A stretch of DNA of 64,000 bases. Origin: Dastarcus helophoroides (Eukaryota; Arthropoda; Insecta; Coleoptera; Bothrideridae). Below the pieces are notes generated by a model. The model searched no databases. It was not told where the DNA came from and saw nothing but the letters and a program-made list of their open reading frames with translations. A program made the translations under genes and the position numbers. Below are positions 23,701 through 36,112 of this stretch, in pieces; within the stretch, counting starts at the first letter, position 1, and every line of letters starts with the position of its first letter. Location: contig CM053327.1 of the NCBI GenBank assembly GCA_028583605.1, positions 3,844,001-3,908,000 on the forward strand. Reading direction: 5' to 3'.

Positions 23701-25212
23701 ACTTTATACATTCATGAGACAGATTTTTAGTTTTCAGCTATGTTGTCAATTAAAAAAACATCATGACCAAAAATGATTTTTGCCGCATTAATAATTCTCC
23801 TAAAAACTTGCCACCATTCGGATTTTCAATGCAACTGACCCAATTAATTTCTTCATACCTGCATAATAGAACCAGTTACATTACAATTAATGGCAAGGAA
23901 TCTCATACGTACCACAATATTTCGGGCGTGCCCCAGGGGTCTAATTTGGGGGCCGTGTTGTTTCTAATTTATATAAACGATATAACATGTAAAATTAAAC
24001 ATTTTTCATTTCTTCTATTTGCAGATGATTTCAAGGTCTATCGTTTGGTTGATTCGATATCGGATTGTGAACAACTTCAAACTGATATTGTCCAGAAATG
24101 GTGTAAGGCCAACTACTTATCTATTAATATTGACAAGTGTTGTGTAGTTTCGTATACTAAACGTGCAGCTAGCATTAGTTACTCATATTCCACAAATGGT
24201 AATTTGTTACCTATAGTAACAGTGAAGTAATTCATTTAAAAACTTAGGAGTTACTTTTGATGCGAAGTTCAGTTTCGACACACATGTTGCCAATGCGGTT
24301 TCCGGTGCATCTAGAATGCTAAGATTTGCTTTAAGAACCGCCAAACATTTCAAAAATATAAGTACATTTAAACAACTATATTATGCTTTGGTTAGGTCTC
24401 GGCTGGAATTTTGCTCTCTAATATTGTTCCCCATCTACACCTACCAGAAGTTGATGCTAGGTAAGATTGATCGCAAGTTCCTGAAATTCTTAATATTTAC
24501 AGCTGAGGGAGGTTGGCCAGCTAGAGGAATACCACAACAATCCCTTCTGAATAAGTTTGATTTCCATTCTCTGCAGACAAGAGGAATTGTTACCAGTCTG
24601 ATATTTTTTCATAAGCTATGTAACAGTATAATTGATTCCTCGTCACTCTTAAGTAGAATAAATTTTAAAGTACCAAGGCAGGGAGCAAGATACAATACGG
24701 CTTTGGATGTTAGAACGCCACTTACCAATGTCGGTCGTAAATCACATATGCATTTAATAGCAAAATATGTAAATTCTACATCTGGATCTTGCAATATCTA
24801 TTCCATCAATTTAATTCTGTAGTTTTTATTAATCGTGCATTGGTATAGTAAGGTAAATCAAGTTGGATTATAGCTAGACAATGTTTGTTTGGGTATTAAC
24901 AAAATGTGTTAACTAAAAGTTAAACTAATACATGTAATTTTTAAGGTTGCTGGCTGGAATTTGAACTTTAGGTCAGAAATGTTTCATTTGTAATTCTTAA
25001 TTTATATTTATATTTTTATATTTATAGCTTATATTACCTTCGAGCACAGCAATTTTAATTGATCTGTTATAGGTTTTCGTGTTATTTATATTTTTATGAT
25101 TATAGTAATTTGTGTCTTGTTTTATATATTTGTTCAAGTTTAAATGCTCTGTAATTGGAAATATTTTCGTTGGGCAGGATATTAAATAAATAATTAAATA
25201 AATAAATAAATA
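20739..25212 (+). mobile_element. Jockey-type LINE inserted into the RTE LINE
   Basis: 5'-truncated plus-strand LINE. Visible parts: a linker before RT (FSSDHKAYNFRRADFPPLY; RDYNVYCQNIEIMMQQSTK near 21170-21220; GSSVPSTIVYGSVTYCEPRDIANAFADHF), then RT start (IAGIDQIPSFLVEDC). After an interruption (21863-23790) the core continues with GVPQGSNLGAVLFLIYINDI and the catalytic LLFADDFKV, then the C-terminal region to 24822. It ends in a (TAAA/TAAATAAA)n tail at about 25183-25212, typical of the 3' end. Stops at 21037 and elsewhere, plus the interruption, make it inactive. Confidence 0.85.
21863..23790. mobile_element. Insertion block splitting the jockey-type LINE
   Basis: The RT reading frame breaks after FSKA-like codons near 21862 and resumes near 23800. 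The block begins with two related words, AGTGTTTCCTACAGAA (21869) and CAGTGTTTTCCTACAGAACG (21958), and has a GC-richer start. It contains a direct duplication of about 165 bases (22372-22541 and 23462-23623) bracketing a segment that starts TATACAGGGTGTTTTCG. Two stretches, about 22865-22915 and 23368-23418, are reverse complements. At least two nested non-autonomous elements are likely; I could not assign a class. Confidence 0.5.
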
Positions 25213-25310
25213 TTATCTTCAATGGCTTCTTGGATTTTCCTCGAGTTGTATACCCTCAAGTCTCTACGAATCGCTCGCTTTACTATTTTATATCTGATTG
25301 GCGGTATTGA
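25213..25310 (-). mobile_element. RTE-type LINE, displaced upstream part
   Basis: Reverse strand reads KRAIRRDLRVYNSRKIQEAIEDN, the pre-RT linker typical of RTE elements. It fits directly before the ALIYKMKNERG stretch at 20738, on the other side of the jockey-type LINE. Confidence 0.7.
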
Positions 25311-26328
25311 GGTGCGTCATGATTATCAGATTATCACCTCGAAATATCAACAATACTGATGTGCATTTCTCCTCGATATTTCAATGTGATTATGCGATAT
25401 TAAAAAATAGTCAACATAAGATTTTTAAATTTTTGATATCTTTTTAGCTACATAAGTTAGAAAAATGAGACTAATAGCATTTCTCAGTTAATGTTTCGAA
25501 GCACATTATGATTTTTTATCGCAATTTTTAGTTGATTTTATCCGTGACAAAAATTGATAGAAAATGTAAGAAAAAATCAAAAAAAATTAAAATTTATAAA
25601 ATATTCACTTTCAGAAAAATAATAAAATATTTAAAGTAGTATGCATTCTGAATTTTATTTAACTTTACCACACCATATTAAAATATGAATTACACAAAAA
25701 CTAACAACTGTACTTCAAAAATTAGAAAAAATTGTTATATTCTGAAGAGCGAAATCTTCAACTCAATTTTTTTTTCAGAGTGTTACACCAATTTTTATTC
25801 AGTGAATTATTTATAGTCATAATACTTGATGCGTACAATAACATATAATATTGTGTCTCAGATAAAACTATTAAAAATAAAAAAATATTATTTTATCAGT
25901 TTTTGGGGTGACTAAAATTATTCAAAAAATATGTCAAAAATATATAATATACTTCAAAATATTAGCTATAATATGCCGTTAGTTTCATCTTTCTAACTTA
26001 TTTAGCTCAAAGGATATGACATTTAAAAAATCTTCTGAAATTGAATTTTTTTTTAATATCTCATAGTCACCTTAAAATATCGTGCCCAAATGCACATAAA
26101 TTTTGTTCATGTATCAAGACGATAACTTTCCAAAAACATTACTATAGGTCCCCATTTGGGAGGAACTTCGCCATCCTAATCCTGCTAGACCCTTTTTTGT
26201 ATGGTAGATTTTATGAAATATTTTCTTTAACCTAAATTTTTAAATTGACGAAGACTTCGATGCAATTTTCTGTATCCTGATCATGTTCACACTTATTGTC
26301 GGGTGATTGTTTTGCTGTATATTTATTA
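25311..26328. other. AT-rich spacer, no feature seen
   Basis: Mostly AT-rich non-coding sequence. Short open frames (for example 26041-26235) have no recognisable content. Confidence 0.4.
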
Positions 26329-26330
26329 TA

Positions 26331-28813
26331 CAGTGTGGAACAGCCAAATGAAATAAATTCAATATCTCAGTTATTGTACATGTATTTATGAAAAATCCCG
26401 AGACAGTTCGATTTTAGATTATAAGGTGACATCCTGGATCACAAAAATTTCATCCCTAGATGCAACCTCCTTCGAGTTACCGTTCTTACTCCCGATTTTT
26501 TTAATTGGAAGTAGAGGCTTGGCGTAACTCATTTGAAAGGTCTTTTCGTTCTCTGTTTAAAAATGTCATGGTTGCTGCATTTATTTAAAAAATAATTTAT
26601 TAACTAGATGAAATTTTCTACAAAAATAACTAATAGCGGCCCGTTCGGTTCATCTTCGATAATCATAAAGGGACCAAAAACAATTTTGATATCCTTTTTG
26701 AATTTGCAAAAAAAAAACGTAAAAACTTATCAATCTTATAATAGTTAAGTTTACTTTCTCTCGAAAATTTTCCAGTAACTTTCTAAAACTGTGAGAGAAT
26801 TAAACAGTGGTCAGTATCGTGCTTCAGTTATCTGTTTGCACCTTTTAAAAATTTAATATGGGTTATCTAACAGAAATAAATAAAATAATAATTTTACAAA
26901 TGATCGGTTATGGAGAAAGAGAAAGATCACAGGCCGAAGTCACTCGTCTATTTCAACATAAATTTCCTGATTTACCGCCTATAGCCCAAAGTACAATTAG
27001 TAAAATCGAGAAGCATTTTCACGAACATGGATATGTACGAAAGTTAAAAAAAAACCTCCAATGCGTTAATTAATGATACTAAATTGAAAATAATAAATCA
27101 GTTTCGGGAAAATTTTCATTCTTCAAGTCGACAAGTAGCTGCAGCACGGAACGTTCTTCGATTATCCGTGTACTAAAAGAAAATAAAATGCATTCTTATA
27201 AACTGACACCATGTCAAGAGCTCAGTGATGACGATTTTATTAGAAGAACTCATTTTTATGACAAAATGATGCAAAGATTAGATAATGTCATCCAAATAGA
27301 AAACATATAAGGTTTGTTCCAACCGAACATTTCTGATTAGTTTCCGACTAATTCATGAACTAGTTCGTACGCATGCGTGCATTCCGTATTATACTCCGAC
27401 TGGTTTGGGATTGTACACGTTGGAACGCACTTTGGGACTTCTCGGAAAACCTCTAGTCTTCGCCGTCTGTCTCAATCGAAAGCGATGAAAATAAATCTTC
27501 ATCACATATAAATCCCTCTACGAAATTCATTTTTGTTATTTTTGAGCAAATATAGTGGATGAAAAATAAAATTCAGAACTTAACAGCACAATTTACATTT
27601 GCTCCGACAAGATCAAAACATTTGACAATCGTATTGACAAATAACAGCTGAGAAATTAGATACCGCTTATCGATTACTTATTGCGCATGTTCCCAACTGC
27701 CAGTACAAGCTCTCGGCTGCTGACTGTTCTGATTGATCACAAATCAATTCACGAACTAGTCAGAGCACTGTTGGAACACCGGACTGCCAGTTGGGTTGGA
27801 GTTTGCACTTGGTTGGAACGCTAAATTTTGAATGCACATGCGCCGGACGGTTGCAAACTGGTTTGATGTTCGGTTGGAACAAACCTATTGTTTTCTGATG
27901 AATCCACTTTTACTCGTCACGTTCATGTAAATCGTCAAAACCGTCGCTATTGAGTTACTGAAAACCCCCACTAGATAAGTGATATGCATACACCAAACCC
28001 TGAAAAAGTTAATGTTTGGGGGGGATTTTTGGAGATCAGTCATGGGTGTATATTTTATTGATGGTGAAAATTATTTAGCATTGCTCGGAAACAACATTGT
28101 AGCAGCTTTGATAAACTTATATCCAGCTCAAGAAAATCCACACGTTCCACCTAATGTAATATAGTTCCAGCAAGATGGAGCACCACCCCACTACCAAGCC
28201 AATCTCCGGCAATATCTCGATTTTACATTTTCAAATCGGTGAATAGGGAGACGAGGAGCGGTAGAGTGGCTACCATGATCACCAGACCTGACGCCTCTGG
28301 ACGTTTTTAATGGGATTATGTGAAAAGTACAGTATATAAAACCAAACCCCTCGACGTAGCTGTGTTACGAACAAGAATAACGCTTGCGATTGCCTTGGTG
28401 TCACTAGATATGTTGAATAATGTCAGGAGATATTTTTATTTATAAGAATGCTGCCAAGATGTTGGTGGTGCCCATTTCCAACATCTCCCACATTAAGTAT
28501 GGTTTTTTTTTTAATTTTATTAAATGAAAATATTATATTTAATTTTGTTGTTGAAAATTAAAATTAATTTTTTGACAGTAAATTTTTTAAATAAATAGTG
28601 CAAGATCTTTCAAATGGGGTATAACAAGCTCCTACTTTCGGTTTAAAAATTTGGGAGTTGCAACAATCACTCGAAGAGAGTTGCATCTAGAGATAAAATT
28701 TTTACGGGGGAGGATGTCATTTTATAATCTAAAATTGACGTGTCTCGAGATTTTTCTTAACTTTATTGAATAACTGAGATACGTAGTTTATTCCATTGGG
28801 CTATTCCACAATG
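26331..28813 (+). mobile_element. Mariner-like element with TIRs of 200 bases or more, DD41D transposase relic
   Basis: Starts CAGTGTGGAACAGCC and ends in the matching inverted CATTGTGGAATAGCC, each flanked by TA. The inverted similarity continues inward for at least about 200 bases (26331-26560 against 28590-28813). A plus-strand transposase begins near 26858 (LTEINKIIILQMIGYGERERS, a helix-turn-helix start) and runs with breaks to about 28490. Catalytic blocks visible: FSDESTF near 27893-27915, FQQDGAPPHY near 28165-28195, and SPDLTPLD near 28280-28305, with 41 residues between the last two Asp. Stops and frameshifts are present, and a 577-bp MITE interrupts it just before the first Asp block. 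It lies immediately downstream of serpin copy 2. Confidence 0.85.
27310..27886. mobile_element. 577-bp MITE with perfect 21-bp terminal inverted repeats
   Basis: Left end AGGTTTGTTCCAACCGAAC... and right end its exact reverse complement over 21 bases. It sits inside the mariner transposase between codons for ENI and LFSDES, so removing it restores the motif. No coding potential; TA appears on both sides, but the target duplication is ambiguous. Inner sequence has recurring GTTGGAAC and CATGCG words. Confidence 0.85.
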
Positions 28814-28902
28814 TATATTTATTGTATTATTTTATTTTTGTTTGCTTAAGAAAGGTGGCTCTCTTTATAGCTGAAAAATAGAAAAGGTGCAAAAATTCTT
28901 TA

Positions 28903-28908
28903 TTTATT
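28903..28908 (-). promoter_or_regulatory. Poly(A) signal AATAAA of serpin copy 2
   Basis: Minus-strand AATAAA about 90 bases past the stop at 28998; a second overlapping AATAAA lies at 28899-28904. Confidence 0.5.
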
Positions 28909-28997
28909 AGGCATTATTTCAGAATTATTTACTGTAAATTTACATAACACGCAGTATATAAATTTTGTTGAAGAAGTCCACATTGTACACAGATACA

Positions 28998-31900
28998 TCA
29001 TGCTGGTTTAACTATTCTTGCATAAAATAGTGGTGTTATTGTGCCTCCATTATCTTCAGCGAGAATTATTAAGAAGGGACGATTAACAACATATTCCGTA
29101 TATCGTACAAAGGCACTATCCACGGTTACAAACGAACCTACAAATACATTTATAGCATAAAAATTCTAGGAGCAACTAGAATATAATTATTTAGAAATTT
29201 AACCGAAAGAAACAGAAAGTTAGACTTTACAATCAAACTCTTACAAAAAACTAAAAATCAAAACGGTAAGTTGAAATTTATGAAAATATGTCGAGAAAAA
29301 TGCGTTAGAAGCTGTAAGAAAAAACATCGAGAAGTCCACATTTAAAGATTTAAATCGCAAATTTGAAAGAAATTCAAAAGTACTACAAAATTGAGAATTA
29401 GGTTTCAACTTCGAAAAATGTCTGTTTTTTTCCCTTATAGTGACGATAGCTTACCTGACGCGCTAGATGCCACTGTTCCTTGTTCGTTGACTTCCAGAAA
29501 AACTTTTTGCACTACTTTGCCAACTGCTAATTGTTTGCCTTCCTCAGTTGATAAGTTAGAGAAATCTGGGTTTTCGAATATATGTTCAAAATTCAGCTGT
29601 GATAAAAGATATTTGTTAACTAAACGTTGATATCAGTTCTACAATATACTTACAGCTCTGAGTTGGTCTTCGAGGTCAAAAGACGATTCAATTTTAAATT
29701 TTGGTAATTTCAATATATTAAAATGTCCACTAGTTAAATTTTCCGTAAGTTTTTTTAAGTTGTATCCGATTATTTTCTTTTCCACATTGCTGAGCCCTTC
29801 TTTTTCATTTGGAAGAATGAGGATCATTTTAAAATTATCGTTTTTAAACGGAACTTCTATAATTCGAGCTTTCAAGTTATCATCTTGTTTTGTGTATAAT
29901 TTAGAGAAAGAATTTTCCATCATTGTAACATTGATTTTTTCTTCCTCGTTGAGGTAAAATAAATCAGTATGAGTGTGTCTCGGATCAAATTGTCTCCGCC
30001 ATGTACCGTTGAAAAAAAGCGTATTTACAATGAAACTATGAGTATCATCTTTAATATCGTTCGTTTTAATGATATCTTTAACTTTTTCGCCGGTCTTTTT
30101 ATAAACCCAATCATTAATTGCTTTGACAGTTGTTTCCTTGTTGTCTTTAAAATTCACATTTTCGACGTCTGAATAAAAATTCTTCTGAACTGCTTCAGTA
30201 AATCCTGGATTTAGATGATATTTTTTGTCTATATATATTTTATTGGCAATATCTAATTCAACATCTTTAGCAGAATTGAGCCTGTCAATTAAATCTTTGT
30301 ATCCTTTTGCGGCGATTTCGACTTCTGGTATGTGAAGCCCATTTTGGAAGGTTTTGTATGTTTTGCCGGGGGCAGCTCCTTGATATAACATGCTCAGGAC
30401 GGCATGAAGAGTGAATGGGGAAAAGACGAAGTTGCCGGTTTCCTTTGATAATTGTGCATAGAGTTTGCTTGCAAATTGCTCGTTTGCCTTGCTTGTGATT
30501 TGCCATGGATTGTCATCTGCTTTAGTTGAGCATAGGCACAGCAACCCCAATAATAGGATAGGAGCTGAAAATAAACATTAATTTTTTAGAAATTTAGAAT
30601 TTTAGAATTTTAGAATTTTGGAATTTTGGAATTTTGGAATTTTGGAATTTTGGAATTTTGGAATTTTGGAATTTTGGAATTTTGGAATTTTGGAATTTTG
30701 GAATTTTGGAATTTTGGAATTTTGGAATTTTGGAACTTTAGAATTATAGAATTTTAGAATTTTAAAATTTTAGAATTTTAGAATTTTAGAATTTTAGAAT
30801 TTTAGAATTTTAGAATTTTAGAATTTTAGAATTTTAGAATTTTAGAATTTTAGAATTTTAGAATTTTAGAATTTTAGAATTTTAGAGTTTTAGAATTTTA
30901 GAATTTTAGAATTTTAGAATTTTAGAATTTTAGAATTTTAGAATTTTAGAATTTTAGAATTTTAGAATTTTAGAATTTTAGAATTTTAGAATTTTAGAAT
31001 TTTAGAATTTTAGAATTTTAGAATTTTAGAATTTTAGAATTTTAGAATTTTAGAATTTTAGAATTTTAGAATTTTAGAATTTTAGAATTTTAGAATTTTA
31101 GAATTTTAGAATTTTAGAATTTTAGAATTTTAGAATTTTAGAATTTTAGAATTTTAGAATTTTAGAATTTTAGAATTTTAGAATTTTAGAATTTTAGAAT
31201 TTTAGAATTTTAGAATTTTAGAATCTTAGAATTTTAGAATTTTAGAATTTTAGAATTTTAGAATTTTAGAATTTTAGAATTTTAGAATTTTAGAATTTTA
31301 GAATTTTAGAATTTTAGAATTTTAGAATTTTAGAATTTTAGAATTTTAGAACTTTAGAATTTTAGAATCTTGGCATTTTGGAATTTTAGAATCTTGGCAT
31401 TTTGGAATTTTAGAATCTTGGCATTTTGGAATTTTAGAATCTTGGCATTTTGGAATTTTGATTTTGAAATTTCCAAATGAATAGAAAAGGAATTAATAGA
31501 TTTCCAAACAATACCAATTTGAGGATTAAATTTCACAATATGGATATTTAAAAATTTTAGTAAAATAATCTACACGTTTTTTACTAAATTTTCACAATTA
31601 GTCAGACATGCAATGCAAATCGTGAAATATTTTGCACATGAGCGTAGGCAGAATTTCCTTCAAGGAGGGGGACGGCAAGAATCATACTGAAAAATTCATG
31701 GGCAAAAAGAAAAGCTTCTGACTGAGTGAATGTGTATTTTTACGTAAGAACTGCCCAAGTGGGAAGATGCCATTTTCAGATTAAAGTCGAAATTTCGAAA
31801 AAAGCCCAGTCTTAAGAAAAAATCTTTCGGAGAACTTTAAGAAATGTCGAAATTTCGTAAAAGTGAAAATACAAAACGCACGAAATGTTCAAAGGTCAGT

Positions 31901-34900
31901 TTTTTGCAACTTTTTTCCAGAACAAGTCGAATTTAGGTAAAAAGAGAAGCATTCTTTAGAAATAATTTACTCACAATTTTTATTTTATTTTAATTTTGTC
32001 ATATTCTTGCAATTTTTCAAGAAATCTTTTTCCCAAAATTTCCTAAAAATATTGTTCTCAGATTTTCTTTTCAAATATCGATCAAATTTTAAAAAAATAA
32101 ACGAATTATATAAAAAAGTTTAAAGCTTCAGAAAAAGTTTAATTTTAAATGGAAATGTCCAGAAACAGAAAATATAAAATTTTAAAATGAAAGTCATTTG
32201 GACTCTTTCGCGTAAGTTGAAATTACCAGGAATCGGATCTAAAAAAAAATCAGAAAAAGCAAACACTTTAAAAAATTTTATGATTTTGGAAAAATTTCGA
32301 ACTTTCTAGAAAACATTCCAAATTTCCGAAAGTCCAATTTTAAGAGAGCAATTCAAAAAGTTTGAATTTTCAATGAATTATATTGAAAATAAAATCTTAA
32401 CCTTTCCCAAAAACTCTAGAAATGTTCAAAATTCAAAAGAAGTCAAAATTTTCAAAGGTGTTATTTTGTGAAAGACGTAATTTTCAGAAAAAGTTGAAGT
32501 TTGAGAAAGAAAATTCGCAATTTTTAAAAACATTGTTCTCAAAACTTAAAATTCAGCAAAGACGTTGAATTTAGAAAAAATCGTTGTATTTTTCTTTAAG
32601 TGAATTCAACTAAAGATTTCTAAAAGAATTTAAAACAAATTTAAATATTAGTTAAGACCATCAACCGGCCTAAAAAGATTATGTACGCCAGGCACGTAGC
32701 CAGGATTTTCGTTCGGGGAAGGTCCAACTCCCCCCCTTTTTTATGTTAGAGGCATAAACTTCTTCGAATTGAGCAATATTGCAAAATTAAAAAAAAAAGT
32801 TGAGTTGTTAAATCAATAAACGTCTTGGTCATTTACTTAGTGCTCATTTTTTACTTTTGCGTAAAATTTCCAATCTTAACTTCGAAATTTGAACTATAAT
32901 TTGAAACTCTCAAGTTCGACTTCACTCTCGATATTTAAATCTTTCAAATCTAATCTATTTCGACATTTTGAAAAAAAAATTAGAGTTACCCAGTATTTTT
33001 TTCAAAATACGTGATTTTTGAACTTTTCAGAACAGCTTCAAATTTCAGATCAAAGATGAAATTGGGAATATTAGATATTAAAGATGAAATAAAAAAATTT
33101 CAATAGAAGCTTCCATTTTAATTTGTAATTTCGATTTTTGTCGAAACTTTAAATTTATTTTAGAAGAAAAAGGGTGAATCTAAAAATCTTCGAGAAAAGC
33201 ACAAATTTGGATGAAAAATTAAAAGGATGAAAAAAGAAAAGAACTTTATCAAACAAAATCCAGGAGCTTCAAAGTTAAAGTCAATTTTTTTAATCTAAAA
33301 ATGTTGAGTTTACCGAAATATTTAGAAAAAATTTAAATATTGAGAAAAAAACCGAAAATTTTGTGATGAAGCAAAAATTTTGGGTTTGAACTAGAACTTT
33401 TTTAAAAAAAGTAGAAATTTCGTGACTAGAATTAAAATTTGAAAAAATTAAAGCATACAATTTTTAGTGCAAAGCGAAAAATTTAGAAAAGAAATAAAAA
33501 AACTGAAATTGTAAAATAAAGGTCTTTAGAAAAATTAAAATTTTAAACAAAAAAAACGCAAACATAAAAAATAGTTCTAGCTAAACTGAAAATTTTAAGA
33601 AAAACGAAATTTATAAAATCATTTTTTTAGAAATTTCGATTTTAAAGTCGAAATGGAAAAATAAAAATGTTGATATTTCTAAATTATTTCAAAATGTTAA
33701 ATAAAAATTAAGTCGTCTTAAAAACACCAAAAGTTGGAATTTCAAATGAAAATTTCCTTTAAATAAAAGGAAAATTAAAAGTCTAAACTTGAATTAAAAA
33801 AAAGTTTATATTTTTAAACTAAAATGAATATTTTAAAAATAATGTCAAAATGCGTATAAATATGTTTATCAAAAGAGAGAAATCTCTGAAAAAGTTGAAA
33901 TGTTGAATTTGAATGAAAAATTGAAAGAAAGTTGAAAGAATTTTACAAAAGAAGTTGATATTTCGAAAATTTATAAAAATAATCGAAATTTAGAAAAACG
34001 TTGCAATATATAGAAAATTTATGAATCAAAAATAAATCATTTTTGAGAAAAAACACCAGAATTCGGCAAGAAATTATTTATAAGTCCTTGGAATTTAAAA
34101 CAATAAATTAATGAAATCGATTATGTGCTTACTGAGACGTAAAATTAAAGAAAATAATTTAGAATTTTCAATTTAAACTTGGAATTTTGTTAAATAATCA
34201 AAATTTCTAGAAAATATTCTTCAGAAAATATAAGAAGACACATTAATTATTTTTACATATTCGTCTCTTTTATTTTTTTTTCCATTTTGGTAATTAGTAA
34301 AAATAAAGAATAAAATCTAGTGACCTTAACATTATATAAATTTGATAAATAAAAACGTGAAACTTACCAAAGGAAAATTTCCTAATATCCATTTTAAGTT
34401 CACGTATTTAACTTATCACCGATGAAGAGTCGACTTGTCGACTAATTCTTAACTCGTACCATAATCATGATTTGTATTGTATTTTCTATGGCAATTTGGC
34501 AATATTAAATATGAGCTAATATAATAAAGTAGATTAGGTATAAGAATATGTCCTTTGACTGCAATGCCGCTGCTGCACGTACGTCACGATTGAAGCATAT
34601 ATTGGGAAGCCTTGAGCTCATTGCCAATTTTTCTTAAAATGCCTACATGGCGATTTTGCTTATCATAAACTTAGTAGTTAGCAATTTCGGAAATTATTTA
34701 CATGCTTAAATATACAATCAACCATTTTTTTATTGATATTTCAATTTGTATCATCGAAAGTTTGTTGGCGAATATTCATATTTCGGGGGGGGGGGGGGGG
34801 GGTGTTGTCCGGACCCCTTGCCTGATGTATGCGTATTTCTTAAAATTTTTGATAAACTTTTTTGTAAATTAATTTAATTGCTATAATTAATTTAATCTCG

Positions 34901-36057
34901 GAATCTCTACTTTTTCCTTAAAATTTGTAGTTTATGTAAATTCGTTTTTTAAGTTTTTGTTGACTTTTTAATTAATTTATTTATAAAAATTATTACTTTT
35001 TCTAAATTATTTTTTATTGTTTAGACAGAATTTTTGGCATTTCAGCATTATATAATTTTTAAACCGGCATGAATTCTGCTTAAGAAAGAAGCCCTAAGTT
35101 TTGGACGTTGCGTATTATTTTTTTCTGACCTTAATATTAAAGACAGCTTTGATAATACCATAATACTGCCATAATAATTACTACAGACCAGACTTTATGT
35201 CATGTCCTACTTTTTCACCTTTTTCGGCGTTTTTCATGCGTTTTTGCCTTAATTTTAATTTCGTTTGTTTGTTTTTGATTTCGACTATTTTCAAAAAGTG
35301 TACTGCCTATTTATCCTTTTCTATTGCTCTATTGGAGTTCCCAAGTAAAGTTGCATTTCTAAAGAATTTAAGTAGAAATATGTACTTAATAAAACAGTTT
35401 AATTAATGATAATAACAATAAGAAACTTTAAGCATATATTTCCACGAAAAGCAATTTTATAATAATTACTGTTATGACCCGTCCAGTTACTTTTTATGTT
35501 TTGTCTGCTATTGTGAGACAGGCCAATTAAACAAGTTGTTTATTTCTCTTAGTTTCTAAGTAAAAACAGATGTTTGGGTAAAATGATAAAATTACTGGAA
35601 GGGTGTTCCTTTTCTAAAAGTTATCTTTGAACTGAGGGTATTTATAGCCATCAAGATGCACAAATTTTACAATGGAAAATATTGATAGATATTTGTAGTT
35701 GGGAAAAAAGTAATGTTCAAATTGGTCAATATATATATATATCTGTTTTTCTTGTTAGTTATTGTTTAGTAAGGTATGATCGGTGCACATCGATTGTGGA
35801 CCACGGTCAGTTTAAACACAGAGTACTAGTTTCAACTTAATCCCTTCCACCGATTGGGGACCAGCCTCTGAGAATGACCACCCTTTTGTAATTTTCTACA
35901 AAAGGGTGGTCAAAATATTCCTTAATGAGCTATTAATCACATATCTATGTGGAAGTTTCAGTCATTCTGTAGGCAATTATAATTTTATATTTCAAATCTT
36001 TGACTTTTTGCTTCACGCTTCTTATTGTTATTATAATAAATTAAATTATTTTATTAA

Positions 36058-36112
<55 letters not shown>

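Noticed and set aside
29760..30506. Frames opposite to or shifted from serpin exon 2
   Set aside because: Shadows of the true serpin frame.
30586..31460. CRISPR-like regular array
   Set aside because: The repeats are contiguous octamers without spacers, in an animal genome; it is a satellite.
34368..34392. MDIRKFSF exon as the main start of serpin copy 2
   Set aside because: It fits the frame and donor, but the exon at 46387-46393 has a homologous promoter and exon in copy 1, which is stronger evidence; kept only as an alternative.
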